Part shown: positions 8,560 to 18,691 of the stretch, piece after piece
Position numbering within the stretch: the stretch's first letter is position 1
Layout: each line of letters opens with the position of its first letter
Source: Pomphorhynchus laevis
Taxonomy: Eukaryota > Acanthocephala > Palaeacanthocephala > Echinorhynchida > Pomphorhynchidae
DNA length: 64,000 nucleotides
Direction: 5' to 3'
NCBI GenBank assembly: GCA_012934845.2
Contig: WNNJ02003390.1
Coordinates: 17,930 to 81,929 of the forward strand
Position numbers and translations under genes: made by a program
The notes under the pieces: generated by a model
Told to the model about the DNA's origin: nothing
Databases searched by the model: none
What the model saw: only the letters and a program-made list of their open reading frames with translations

Positions 8560-10206
8560 GTCAAGCAGATAAATTGTTTAAATGGGATCGGATTTGTCGT
8601 TTGAAGCACGGCAAGGAAGTTGATTGGCGAATATGAATTTGCAGATGGTTCCACGATAGAGGAGCAGCCACAATGAAGGAGCGGAGTCCAAAGGAGGTAG
8701 AGTAGTTTGGGACATGTAAAAGAAGGGAATTACAGGAACGCAAGGAACGGTAAACAGGACGAGAATTATCAAGAAAACGAAGATTGAGAAATGAAGGGGT
8801 ATGAAAAGTTACAAGGCGGAAAGCAACGATAAGAAGACGAATTTGAACACGACAATAAATTGTAGGCAAATCGAGAGAAGCAAGAATGGTAGAATGTATG
8901 ATCAAAACGACGAAGACGGAGGAGAATTCGGACGGCTGCGTTGACGATGCGTTGTTGGGGAAGAAGAGTGGATTTAGGTGAGTTGGAAAATAGACTAAGA
9001 CAATAATCGAGTCTAGAAAAAAGGAGAGAAGATATTAGAGTCATACATGAAGGGAAATCGATCAATCTACGAACTTGACAGAGGTTGCGGAATATCAAGG
9101 TAGATGAGCGTAATTTATCTCTAACGAAAGGTTTAAGTGAAAGTCGGTTGTCAAAATGGAAGCCTAGGAAAACGAGATTATCAACGATAGGAATAATTGT
9201 AGAATTTAATGATACGGAGGGAGGTTCGAAGCCGAGGCGTCGAGGTAGGATCCACATAATTTTGGATTTATCAGGATTCAGAGAAAGGCGAAGGGAAGAA
9301 CGATGATTGGAAATTGAGACAAGACAGTCGGAAGCAGAAACACTAAGATCGTGAATACGATAAACAGGTGCATGAGCATAGATGAGAATGTCATCAGCAT
9401 ATTGCATAACATGGAAGTTAAATTTATGAGAAATCGAAGACAAATCACCAAGAAGAAGAGAGAAAAGCATCGGGCCTAATACGGAGCCTTGTGGAACACC
9501 AGACGGAATGGACGAAGGATGGGAGAGAGAAGAGTTAGAATAGACGCGAAATGTACGGTTTGATAGATATGAAGAAAACCATGATACAGTGGGTAAAGAG
9601 AAGCCATAATCATGACGAAGGCGATGGAGAAGAATCGAGTGATCGACGATGTCAAAAGCAGACGATAGATCAAGAGAAACTATGACACTACATAATTTAT
9701 GATCGCTCGATATGACTAGTCGTTATAAACTTTAAGACGCAATTTCGGTAGAGTAATTGTAGCGAAAAGCGGCTTGGAAGGGAGGAAATAAGTTAGAGGA
9801 AAAGATATATATATTAACTTGCTTAAGAACGAGACGCTTAAGGAGTTTAGAGAGAGTTGGGAGAAGTGAAATAGGACGGTACGAAGATGGTAGTGAAGAG
9901 TCGAGAGATTGCTTTTTGATGAGAGGACGAACAGTGGCGCATTTCCAGATGGAAGGAAATGTACGGCTACGGATGGACGAGTTGAACAATGTGGTTAGGA
10001 ATGGTAAGATAGAGGAGCAGATATTTTTAAGCAAGTGAGTGGGAATTGGGTCAGAAAGAGAGGTTTTATTAGGTAATGACAGCAGAAGCGAAGAAACTTC
10101 ATCAGACGAAACGGGAAGGTGAAATAGTTCTGGGAGGGAAGTATTTAAAGAGAAGTGGGTACAAGGGGGCTATGGGTAGTAGGGAAAGTAAATTAGATAG
10201 CTTAGT
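8560..10206 (-). pseudogene. L2-a reverse transcriptase region
   Basis: Pieces in order are the finger region (10034-9732: FPSIWKCATVRPLIKKQ, SSYRPISLLPTLSKLL), the palm around 9673-9476, and the frame at 9470-8769 with MQYADDILIY, LNPDKSKIMWILPRR and the thumb. A C-terminal block (8905-8561) follows with SLDLPTIYCRVQIRLL and RSFIVAAPLSWNHL. At least four frame changes are present compared with 41126-42898. It has the order and motifs of an LINE RT but cannot encode one protein. Confidence 0.75.
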
Positions 10207-11463
10207 TTATAGATAAGAAGAAAATTCATCAGGATTTATATTACAAGGGGTAGATGATCGTGAAAGAATTGAGTTTAAGATTTTCCAATGATATTCAGAG
10301 TTGGAAGATGACTCGAGTTGATTTCGCCAAAAGAGAGTACGTTTAGTTCGTATAAGAATGAGATATGAACGGCGTTGAGAAAAGTAGGAATCACGAATAT
10401 TTGGAGGGAGTGAGTTGGGTGAACGTTTAAGAAAGCGTTTATACATACGAAAAGAGTGACGAAGTCGACGCTTAGAAAGACTACAGTCTGAATCGAACCA
10501 GCGAGCATGGCGCAAGCGCTGGGAACGTCGAAGTCGACTAGGCAGAAGGTTATTGAGGATCGACGTAAGTTCAGAATCAAACAGAATACAGAGATCATCG
10601 GGAGAGAAATCGTCAAGAGGAAGTGAAAAGAGTGAAGAATTGATTAAGGCTGTGCAGAGAAGAGGGATATCGAGAAGCTTCCATGGTCGACTTGGTGTAG
10701 ATAAAGGTAAAGGCGGAGAAGGAGGATGGGGACGAGTAAGAGTAAGAGTGACAAGGAAATGATCGGACAAACCAGGATCAGTAATTGACAAGGAGGTATA
10801 GTCAATGGAGCAGTTAGGAACAGCAATGATGTCGAGAGCACCGCCGAGAATATGAGTTGGGCTTGTTGAAAGTAATTTATATTTAAAATCATAAAAAAGA
10901 TCAGTTAAAGTGATAGAGTCAGAGTCAGACGGGCGATCAAGACGAATGTTAAAGTCACCGAGAACAAAATAAGGAGTATAAGACAATGAACAGTGAGACA
11001 TTATATCTGCAAGGTCGTTAAAGAAGATACGTGTTGGGGCAACTGAACTTGGACGGTATACAATCACAAGTTCCAGATGGAAAGGCGTTGATAATCTGCA
11101 TATGAGTAATTCAAACGAAGTGTAACGGATCTTAACGTTGATTTTACGTAAAGACATTGGGTGACGAGCAATGGCAACAATACCGCCATGGTTAGAAGCA
11201 GTAGATGTATGATATGCAATTTGACGAGCTGATTCAACTAGATAACAACCAGAGCGACATAGACGACGAATAACAAGATCGTCGGAGTCAGAGTGCCAGG
11301 ATTCGGTAATGCAGAGAATATCGATAGATAATTGATCGAAGATATCGAGAAGCATATCAGCTTTATGAAGAATGGAGCGAGTGTTGAATAGACTAAGACG
11401 AAAAGCATGCTTATGAGCGAGATTGACTAGCGAAGAAGACAAGGGGGAGAGATGGGACGCCAT
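10207..11463 (-). CDS. L2-a AP-like endonuclease domain
   Basis: This 418-residue open frame is an exonuclease-endonuclease-phosphatase (APE) domain of a LINE ORF2. Visible motifs are SLFNTRSILHKADML near the N-terminus, ILCITESW (catalytic Glu), the NHGGIVAIA segment, VIVYRPSS, FVLGDFNIRLD (Asp/Asn pair), LDIIAVP and GLSDHFLVTL (final Asp-His). A linker ends with DEFSSYL at the stop. It nicks target DNA for target-primed reverse transcription. The domain itself looks undamaged; the frame breaks where the RT should continue. The MASHL start is used because it is the first Met and close to the ORF1/ORF2 boundary. Confidence 0.8.
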   Translation of the reverse strand: MASHLSPLSSSLVNLAHKHAFRLSLFNTRSILHKADMLLDIFDQLSIDILCITESWHSDSDDLVIRRLCRSGCYLVESARQIAYHTSTASNHGGIVAIARHPMSLRKINVKIRYTSFELLICRLSTPFHLELVIVYRPSSVAPTRIFFNDLADIMSHCSLSYTPYFVLGDFNIRLDRPSDSDSITLTDLFYDFKYKLLSTSPTHILGGALDIIAVPNCSIDYTSLSITDPGLSDHFLVTLTLTRPHPPSPPLPLSTPSRPWKLLDIPLLCTALINSSLFSLPLDDFSPDDLCILFDSELTSILNNLLPSRLRRSQRLRHARWFDSDCSLSKRRLRHSFRMYKRFLKRSPNSLPPNIRDSYFSQRRSYLILIRTKRTLFWRNQLESSSNSEYHWKILNSILSRSSTPCNINPDEFSSYL

Positions 11464-12752
11464 CGAATTTTTGGCCTTGTGTGTACAACGTGAAAATTTC
11501 CGTTGGTTTGACGTATAGATAAAGATGACTCGCCGTTTGTTTCACGTCGATGTTTCTCAATGCGAGCTAAATTGAGCTGGGCAATATCAGAAGGGGAGCG
11601 GTCAGGAAAGATACGGCAAGTAGATGGAGTGGTAAGAAGTTTAAAGCGTTGGGAGAGTACAGAAGAGGCATGTGAACTATGTCGGAAAACGATTTTTAAG
11701 AGTGGAGGACTTAGATGATTGGATTTAGTGGATTTGTTTTAACGAATAAAGGATACAGGATCGATATTATTGAAGAGTGATGGGTTATCATCAGGAAGAA
11801 TGGTTGCTAGGATAGACCTGAAAGCATATACATCATCATCGAGGCGAGATTGTGGAGAAGCAGATTCGGAAAGTTTTAAGTTTGATATGATTATACAGCG
11901 ATCGCACGAAGGAAAACGATTTCGTGGAAGTGGTGGACGGACAGAGCTGCTAGGAGTCGAGGCAGATGATCAGATATAAGTATAAATGACAGGGGTGCTT
12001 GATAGAGAATTAATATTGGTTGGAGCAAGTGTGACAGGAGCGGGGTATTGAATCGATTGATCAGAGATGTGACTGGAGATGATTTTTAATGAAGGATGTA
12101 AATTATTTGGAAGTGTTACGTGGGAGGTAGAGTAAGGAGAATTAAGATAGGTTGGGGCATGAGTGACAGGAATGAAGTGTTGAATTAGTTGATCGGAAAT
12201 GTTGCTGGAAATGATTTTGATGGAAGGATGTAAATTATTGAGAAGTGATACGGGGGAGGTCGAGTAAGAAGTACGTGAAGGGAATAAAGAAGTTTGAGAT
12301 TTATTTAGATTGGGGGAGGAATAGGAAAGAGGAGGTACGAGATGAAAAGCTTTACCGTTAGCATTGTTAGAATGATAAAGATTAATGGAAGTTTTGTACG
12401 TAGTTGAACGAGGAGTGTGTGAGAGAGTAGGTTCAATAATGGGATTATAAGATGCGAAGTCATGTGTTGATGCGAGGGAAACATCTAAAACAGCATTGGT
12501 CTGAGTGGTCGTGTGTGATACAGGAGTAGAGGAGCAGGATAACTGTAGTAGTCGTACTGATGTACAAAAACCGCAAGTGAAATGTTTACGTTTATACACC
12601 AAGTGGTCGGATATTTTAACACGAACAAGTGCCCATACATCGCAATCTTTGGAATCGCATCCAACTTCAAAGCTGGTATAACCATCATTGCATTCCGATG
12701 TGGAAGATTCTTGATCAGGAACAGGGATCTGAGATCGCGCTTTTTTATGCAT
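11464..12752 (-). pseudogene. L2-a ORF1 (PHD-like finger protein)
   Basis: The open part (12752-11970) encodes 260 residues with a PHD-type finger near the N-terminus (C32-x4-C37-x-W...HFTCGFC), usual for ORF1 of L2/CR1 LINEs, which coats the RNA. A Ser/Thr/Pro-rich tail contains two tandem copies of a segment of about 43 residues (LHPSIKIISSNISDQ and LHPSLKIISSHISDQ). A further 500 bp to 11464 continues ORF1 in another frame (LDDDVYAFRSILATILPDDNPS), with one more stop. The PHD His expected after the Trp appears changed (WALVRV). Confidence 0.65.
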
Positions 12753-12798
12753 GACCTTTTATCGATAGATTGAGCTCAATCCGCGAGCGTAGTGAGCG

Positions 12799-13055
12799 GA
12801 ACTGAGAGGAATAATCTGGAACTGGCAGGAATAATCTGGAACTGACAGGAATAATCTGGAACTGACAGGAATAATCTGGAACTGACAGGAATAATCCGGA
12901 ATTGATAGGAATAATCTGGAATTGACAGGAATAATCTGGAACTAATAGGAATAATCTGGAACTGACAGGAATAATCTGGAACTGACAGGAATAATCTGGA
13001 ACTGACAGGAATAATCTGGAACTGACAGGAATAATCTGGAACTGACAGGAATAAT
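12799..13055. repeat. 20-bp minisatellite, about 13 copies
   Basis: The unit is gaactgacaggaataatctg, repeated with few differences. It lies between the 5' end of the L2-like LINE and the 3' end of the CR1-like LINE, both on the minus strand. It may be the 3' tail repeat of the CR1-like LINE, since CR1 elements end in short direct repeats, or a 5' UTR repeat of L2-a. Confidence 0.85.
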
Positions 13056-13132
13056 TGTAAGTAGTTGTTAGTTAGCAGCTAAGAATTTCAATCGACATAG
13101 CACGATGGAAACCCATCTATCCCGTTAACCAT

Positions 13133-14252
13133 TCACCATAATGCAATAAGATCAAGGCAATATATCCTTTGACCCAAAGATAGTATCTTTAGAAATTCAA
13201 GCCGCTCACGATATGAATATGATCCATCCATACACATTCGAGAACATCTACGAAGGATTGACTTTAGTCTATTGAACTCTTTCTTAATGTATGGAAAAAC
13301 TGCTTGCACGCAGTACTCTATATGCGGGCGAACAAGAGCGCAGTAAAGCCGTTTGAAAACATATGGATTAATACTATTAAATGCATTTTTGACGCAGTAC
13401 ATAGCTCGCAAAGCCTTGCTATAGGTAAACTCTGTATTTGACCGAGATTTCAATGTCCTATGCACTATGACACCCGGATCCCTATACTCCATGACGACAT
13501 TAAGAATTGAAGTTCCTAGGCGAAAATGACGGTTATCGCAACGCCTTCCTAATTTCATGTGGCCGCATTTGTCAACATCGATCTTCATACCAGTAGCCTC
13601 ACTCAATCGGTATATTTCATTAACGTCTTCCTGCAGGGAAATGCCAAGCGGATCAATATCATCTACAGACCATAGTTTGAGGTCGTTTGCAAAAGCATGA
13701 CAGGGACTCTGAATCCGCAGCAACAAATCGTTAAGGAACATAATAAACAGCAGAGGTCCTAGTACGGTACCTTGCAGAACACCACAGTAAACGCGTCTGG
13801 TAGTGGAAAGATGGGTTCCAACTCTTACTCTAAAGAATCGATTACGTAGAAAATCTTGAACCCATTTACACAACATTACAGAAATGCCGTAGTTAAATAG
13901 TAATGCTACCAAGCTCTCATGCGGTACCCGATCGAATGCTCTTGAAAAGTCAATGAATACCACATTGATTGATTGGCCGCGACTGACCGCCTCAACCTAC
14001 ATTTCGAGTGAAGTCAATAAGTTTGTTAAGCAGGAACGACCAGGGAGGAAACCGTGCTGAGAAGACGACATTATTCCGAGTTCCCTCAAGTGATGCCTGA
14101 TCCGGGTGGAAAATCAACTTTTCAAGCACTTTGCATAGAGAACTAGTCAGGCTGATTGGTCTATAGTCAGTACAAGCCGTTGCAATGGTTTTCTTTGGGA
14201 TCGGAACTACGATGGCAGTTTTCCAGACTTCAGGAACACATCCACTGGTCAA
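13133..14252 (-). pseudogene. CR1-like reverse transcriptase
   Basis: Two frames are used. The first (14252-13992) has VPEVWKTAIVVPIPKK and YRPISLTSSLCKVLEKL. The second (13963-13133) has MVFIDFSRAFDRVPHESL (catalytic Asp), GVLQGTVLGPLLF and HAFANDLKLW, where the usual FADDLKLW has become FANDLKLW, so the first catalytic Asp of the pair is lost. The thumb with DPGVIVHRTLKSRSN and VRPHIEYCVQAVFP follows. A frame change lies between 13963 and 13992. Confidence 0.75.
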
Positions 14253-14258
14253 ACTGTT

Positions 14259-15914
14259 TTAAAAAATAGCAAGAAGGGAAGGAGCCAAATATCTAGATAA
14301 ATTCTTCAAGAGAAACGGAGAAATGTCATCAGGGCCAGTAGAGCTAAATGGGTCAAGCTGATCAAGCTGACTTACAATCTCACTAATCGTTACTGGAAGA
14401 AAACGCGAAGATTGCTTTAATGCTACACCATGCGAAGTGATAGAAGCTCTTTGTGAATTATTTGTCGGTATCGAAAAAGACGTAGCAAGGCATCTTACAA
14501 TACCACTCTGAGAAGTTATCATACATCCCTCCGCATTAGGGACATACTTGATTTCTGTATTAAGGGTTCTGTTGCGACGAACATAGGCCCAGAATAGTTT
14601 TGGATTTCGTGTTACATTATTAGCGATAGACGATTCGAATGCACATCGTTTTGTTGCTTTCACTCTAGTACAAAGATTTCGAACATATTTATATCTGGCA
14701 GAGAAACCAGAGTCAGAACGCTGAAGCTTCCATAAACAATTTCTTGAACTTATTAGTTGTCTGACGTTGGAATCTATCCATGCAGGTGACTTAGCAGCAT
14801 AAGAGGATTCGCGCATAGGGGCAAGAATATCAGATAATTTATGTAGGTAATCAGTGATCATATTCAATGATAGCTTGTCCGTGTTCATAAAAGTACACGA
14901 GAATTGGTTGTAAACTCTCAAAACATCGTCTCTTCTCACTTTCGACCAATGACGTTTGTAAGTTTTTGAACAAGGTGGACAGAATCTGGAATAAGGGACA
15001 GCCGTCAATGAGAGCAAGCAGTGGTCACTGCTTCCTAAAGGAGGCAGATAATCAACTTTGATTATGTCTCCTACATATCTGGAAAACACCAGATCAAGTA
15101 CCGAATCCGATCTTGAAGTTAAGCAAGTTGGTTCTTGTACATGCTGAATCAGCATGAGTTCCTCAGCAAGGAACTCAGATATTTCCCTTTCCGTGGAACT
15201 ACCATCAGAAAAGACATAGTCTGACCATCTAGATCGTGGAAGATTAAAATCGCCCAAAAGAATAAAGTGAGGGGAGGAACATACCGATTGTAAAATAAGT
15301 TTTAGTTGATCAGTGTCTGCAATTACTGACGGAGATCGATACACGACGCAGAAATTCATACTGGTAGCTGAGTGATCGATACGAAAGCATAGAGTCTCAA
15401 ACGACCAAAAAGGGTTACAAACATTCAACATCTCAGATACGAGGAAATTTTCTCTGACATATGCGGCGACACCGCCACCTCGCCTACCTGATATCCTGTC
15501 GCTTCGTAGAAGGCAAAATCCAGGAATGTTCACATTGGTATCGACAATATACTGATGCAACCAGGATTCAGCAACGCAGAAAATGTCATACGAATGAGAA
15601 AGCATGTGATACTTCAACTCCACTATTTGAGCAGGCAAACTACGAAGATTAGAATACCCAATCGATAAATAGCGTGTGGGTTGTGGTAAGGGATTACTAG
15701 GAACGGTGAATAATTTGTTGAATGAAACTAAGTGTCCCAGATCAGAATTGAAACTAACGCTATTGAAGAGTTGCGATGAATGACTGTTGAAACTACCTTT
15801 TCCAGACGAACTAGCAAAATTCAAACTGGATACTGCTAAGTGATGCTGTTGATCGTTATGGGAGTGCAACGAACTACTGGGTGCCACCTGACAACCTAAA
15901 AATTTCGTATGCAT
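14259..15914 (-). CDS. CR1-like AP-like endonuclease domain
   Basis: This 551-residue open frame contains YSNLRSLPAQIVEL, YDIFCVAESWL (catalytic Glu), the Gly-rich RISGRRGGGVAAYVRE, FCVVYRSPS, FILLGDFNLPRSRW (Asp/Asn), DSVLDLVFS and LGSSDHCLLSL (Asp-His). A linker to the RT includes LFWAYVRRNRTLNTEIKYV, and the frame ends within PDDISPFLLKNLSRYLAPSL, the first RT block. All endonuclease residues appear present. It would nick host DNA for LINE insertion. The start at MHTKFLGC is the first Met after the ORF1 stop. Confidence 0.8.
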   Translation of the reverse strand: MHTKFLGCQVAPSSSLHSHNDQQHHLAVSSLNFASSSGKGSFNSHSSQLFNSVSFNSDLGHLVSFNKLFTVPSNPLPQPTRYLSIGYSNLRSLPAQIVELKYHMLSHSYDIFCVAESWLHQYIVDTNVNIPGFCLLRSDRISGRRGGGVAAYVRENFLVSEMLNVCNPFWSFETLCFRIDHSATSMNFCVVYRSPSVIADTDQLKLILQSVCSSPHFILLGDFNLPRSRWSDYVFSDGSSTEREISEFLAEELMLIQHVQEPTCLTSRSDSVLDLVFSRYVGDIIKVDYLPPLGSSDHCLLSLTAVPYSRFCPPCSKTYKRHWSKVRRDDVLRVYNQFSCTFMNTDKLSLNMITDYLHKLSDILAPMRESSYAAKSPAWIDSNVRQLISSRNCLWKLQRSDSGFSARYKYVRNLCTRVKATKRCAFESSIANNVTRNPKLFWAYVRRNRTLNTEIKYVPNAEGCMITSQSGIVRCLATSFSIPTNNSQRASITSHGVALKQSSRFLPVTISEIVSQLDQLDPFSSTGPDDISPFLLKNLSRYLAPSLLAIF

Positions 15915-15949
15915 AAGTTCGTTTCACCTTCAAATATCAGTTTTCGTAA

Positions 15950-16850
15950 TTATGTTTTTGCTTCTTTCAATTGTAAACGATCTTCGAGACTCAGATCCTT
16001 AAGAATACGATGTGGATAATCTTTAAGTCGAAAACCACGTTTGAGCAAAAGGTCTGCATGTTTTGCGGAAGATAATACAACTTTCAACAATCTTGGTTTC
16101 TCTACCACCTTTTTTGAAGTCGAAACAACTTTGTAACCTTCAGAGTAGAAGCTAGCTTCTCATCACCTTCTAAGAGTAACTGACAGAACACAGTACGGAG
16201 GCTGGACACATCGTCATTCATACGTGTTTGTAAGTTATTGGCCTTTGATTCAGCGATACCACTAAATGGGACATTGCAAGGCCTATCTGGATGCGAACGG
16301 TAGTTTGTGGAAAGATCGTTGTCAGAAGAAATGATCTGACCATTGGAAGGTAAATAATTTCCTGATTTACTCTTATTTTTGTCCTTCTGTTTTCCATCGA
16401 TGGCCCCACTCGAATCGCTACCTCTGATTTCACCCAATTGATGGTATGTCGATCCAGCGTTTCGTGTAGTTTGCAATAGGGGTTGCGCCATACCTTTCCT
16501 TTGTTTACAGCTGGTGTAGATGTTCAACATGAATGACCGATTTTTCTTTGTCTTGAAAGGATGACAGCATTTGAAGTTCGACATTTGAAGTATTATCGTG
16601 CTGATGCGTAGATGACAGTAAAAGTAATTCAATCCGCGGTTCACATAGGTCAGGAGTTTAACTGTCATCTAATGGTAAATTAACGACAGAATATACGGTA
16701 CAGGTGTTTATCGAAGTTTGATGGTCCGTACGGTCTTGAAAGACATGAACGTCATTTAAGTTGAGAGGTAACGATATATCACAACAACTCACATCACAAT
16801 CAATATCTTCCACTAGTTTCATTTGGAGAGCCGAAATCATTGTAGAAGAA
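15950..16850 (-). pseudogene. CR1-like ORF1
   Basis: ORF1 is spread over frames at 16840-16658, 16668-16102 and 16101-15950. Its end is typical of CR1-group ORF1: RLLKVVLSSAKHADLLLKRGF, then LEDRLQLKEAKT and, after the stop, GETNLCIRNF. The middle is Ser/Asn-rich and low in recognisable motifs, apart from a Cys/His-bearing stretch near the start (CDVSCCDISL). It would be an RNA-binding chaperone. The part from 16046 upward is repeated without change, inverted, at 22343-23314, including both broken frames. Confidence 0.6.
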
Positions 16851-17017
16851 CAAAAGCCACAATAAAAGTCCTCGCTCTTAAATGACGACTCGGTATTTAA
16901 AGGAATGTCGACAATAGATCACACTTCATTATTATAATAAGATACTATATAATCAAATTTAATCAGAGGAAATACGTTCTTTAAACGGATTTGGCCCCGC
17001 TGCTATGTTGGGTAGAA
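16046..17017. repeat. Left arm of 972-bp inverted repeat
   Basis: This arm pairs with 22343-23314. Both arms are 972 bp and every stretch I compared was identical in reverse complement; three encoded frames (188, 71 and 60 residues) are letter-for-letter the same. The arm spans the 5' part of the CR1-like LINE and its junction with Penelope-like terminal sequence. Homology continues inward through the pLTR to about 17270 but with clear divergence. Confidence 0.85.
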
Positions 17018-17282
17018 AAGTAAAGAGCCGAAACCTGAAAGCATAGCAGTTCCTCCTGATGACCTCTAATTCTTATTCTGATACAACGTCTGTTATTTAT
17101 TAGTCAATTCATAAAAATGACGTTTATTTTAAATTTCAATTTTTTTAACTTGATTTAAATTATAGAAAATCTTATAACAATTATTAATTTTATTATTTAA
17201 TTATTAAATTTTGATTTAGCATTATTATATTTTGTTTGTTTTATAATTATATTAAATACGTAGATTCAGTTAGCTGATTTGA
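16930..17282 (+). repeat. Penelope-like 3' tail and pLTR unit
   Basis: From about 16930 the + strand reads as the 3' end of the Penelope-like element (ataagatactatataatcaa, then ggccccgctgctatgttggg), then the structured box (GCCGAAACC...CTGATGACC), then the AT-rich terminal repeat ending cagttagctgatttgattt. It is in the opposite orientation to PLE copy 1. No coding part remains here. Confidence 0.75.
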
Positions 17283-17531
17283 TTTAAAGAACAGTGAAAT
17301 GGTTGTAAACGCTAAAAACGATGTCGTTGTCACAAATTTCTTAGTAACCGATCCAACTTGATAAATTTCGATTGCAAAAGAGGAACATACAATTAAAAAC
17401 AATTATTACAATCATATAAAGCAAATATAAAATTAAAAATAAATTATTAAAGTAAAAATAAGTATTATTTCTTATTAGATGTGAAATTAAATATATTAAT
17501 ATCAATAATAAACTATAGTGCTGAAAATATC
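17283..17531. other. AT-rich gap, no gene seen
   Basis: Nothing coding or repetitive was recognised. It forms the 5' flank of the tRNA gene. Confidence 0.4.
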
Positions 17532-17619
17532 GGCTCCGTAGCTCAGTTGGTTAGAGCATCGTACTTATAAGCAGTGCGAAGTAATGCGGAAGTCGCGGGT
17601 TCGAGCCCCGCCGGAGCCA
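17532..17619 (+). tRNA. tRNA-Ile (anticodon UAU), intron-containing
   Basis: The acceptor arms GGCTCCG and CGGAGCC pair fully and are followed by A. The D arm is GCTC-AGTTGGTTA-GAGC and the T arm GCGGG-TTCGAGC-CCCGC is perfect. The anticodon stem pairs TCGTA with TGCGG (with G-U pairs), and the loop CTTATAA carries anticodon TAT. About 14 bases (agcagtgcgaagta) sit after position 37, the standard place for a nuclear tRNA intron; eukaryotic tRNA-Ile(UAU) genes commonly have one. A TTTTT terminator for RNA polymerase III lies three bases downstream. Box A (TAGCTCAGTTGG) and box B (GGTTCGAGC) are intact, so it looks functional. Confidence 0.93.
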
Positions 17620-17862
17620 ACTTTTTACAAACTAAAATTAAGCTTTAAATTTTCACTTTGTATTTTAATCTTAATTTACAACTAATCTGAACTGATTTAC
17701 ACTTCAAAAAATATTCACAGCTTCAGCATACAATATTAATATACACAATTACAGTATTACAGATCTACAGTATTACAGCAAAGGAATTTAATTCGCTGTT
17801 TTAGCTAATTACACTAATTACAAAAAAAACCTACAACGATCCACGCTCAACTCGCGTATCTC

Positions 17863-18641
17863 TTGAAATGCGAGAGAATTCCGAATCTCGCTCGCGGGAT
17901 ACAAGAGAATGACGTCCCCAGTCCGGTCAGGAAAACAAATTATGAATCATCCAGACTAATTCGAGGTGAGATCGTGTCGGAAAAAGGACAATGCAGCATT
18001 TGTCGTCGATTATTTTGCTTAACTTTTACCGGTCGAATACGCAGGCATGGCCCATCTCCCGGCTGTCCGGTGCTAGTCAAACGTCTACTTCTATAAATAG
18101 TTCGGCATCATTCGATACTCAGGCTGACAATACCTTTTCGGGAGAGCATTGGGATATCGCATTTATCGAGATGTTACCAGTTCGGTTGGTTCGACGAATA
18201 CCCAAATATGCCAGACCCCAGGTAGCTACAACTCTTTCAATCATTTTGGCTGACATTGCGAGGGACCACCAGAAGGAAGATGCGTGGATTAAATTGTCGA
18301 TGTTCGCAAGAATGGTTATCCGCGTGCCTGTAAGGACTGAGGAAAATGGCAATCGCAGTTTGTCTCGGAAGATAAAGGAGGCATGTCTCAAATTTTTTGA
18401 TATGACATCCAGGTCAGTTGATGATGTTGTGGAGCGAATGTGGGGGATACCCGGCAACCGAACTAAAGTAGATGATCGCGAGGCCAATAGAAATCTTTAT
18501 CGCAGAGTTTCAGAAAGACTGGAAGACGTTGATGTTCGCGGCGCAATCAGATTAGTGAGCAGCGACGACGGAATAGTGCAATTCGACGATCGAGTTTTGT
18601 CAGAACTAAGGTCCAAACACCCCCACGAACTAACCAATTAG
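17863..18641 (+). pseudogene. Element E N-terminal zinc finger and linker
   Basis: The first frame contains CSICRRLF...GRIRRHGPSPGCP, a C2H2-like finger with the consensus C-x2-C-x(n)-H-x4-C seen at the start of RLE LINEs, where it binds nucleic acid. The sequence then continues in the frame of 17991-18641 (ARPQVATTLSIILADIARDH, LSMFARMVIRVP and VRGAIRLVSSDDGIV), a linker before the RT. One frame change separates the two. From 18692 the frame changes again into IVKSALRPFPNSSSSGLDGL, the first RT block. Confidence 0.65.
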
Positions 18642-18691
18642 GTGGGACACATACGCAAGTTCAAATTCACAGTGCACCGCCTTATGCCTTC

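Larger units (their letters stand above)
8491..12752 (-). mobile_element. L2-like LINE (element L2-a), near full length, broken
   Basis: The element carries ORF1 (12752-11464), an APE endonuclease (11463-10207), an RT (10206-8560) and a 3' end with the conserved stem-loop. The EN/RT motif style (LGDFNIRLD, GVPQGS-like region, YADDILIY, LNPDKSKIMW) fits the L2/CR1 group. Shorter copies with the same sequence are at 35565-35945, 41126-42898 and 55770-56440, and a second subfamily is at 47975-50025. Several frameshifts split the RT. Confidence 0.8.
13060..16930 (-). mobile_element. CR1-like LINE, near full length, broken
   Basis: The minus strand holds ORF1 (about 16840-15950), an AP-like endonuclease (15914-14259), an RT (14252-13133) and a 3' end running into the 20-bp repeat. 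Motifs such as GVLQGTVLGPLLFIMFLNDL, KCGHMKLG and YRPISLTSSLCKVLEKL fit the CR1/Jockey-type group. Its 5' end joins Penelope-like terminal sequence at about 16930, and this junction is duplicated in inverted orientation at 22343-23314. Confidence 0.8.
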
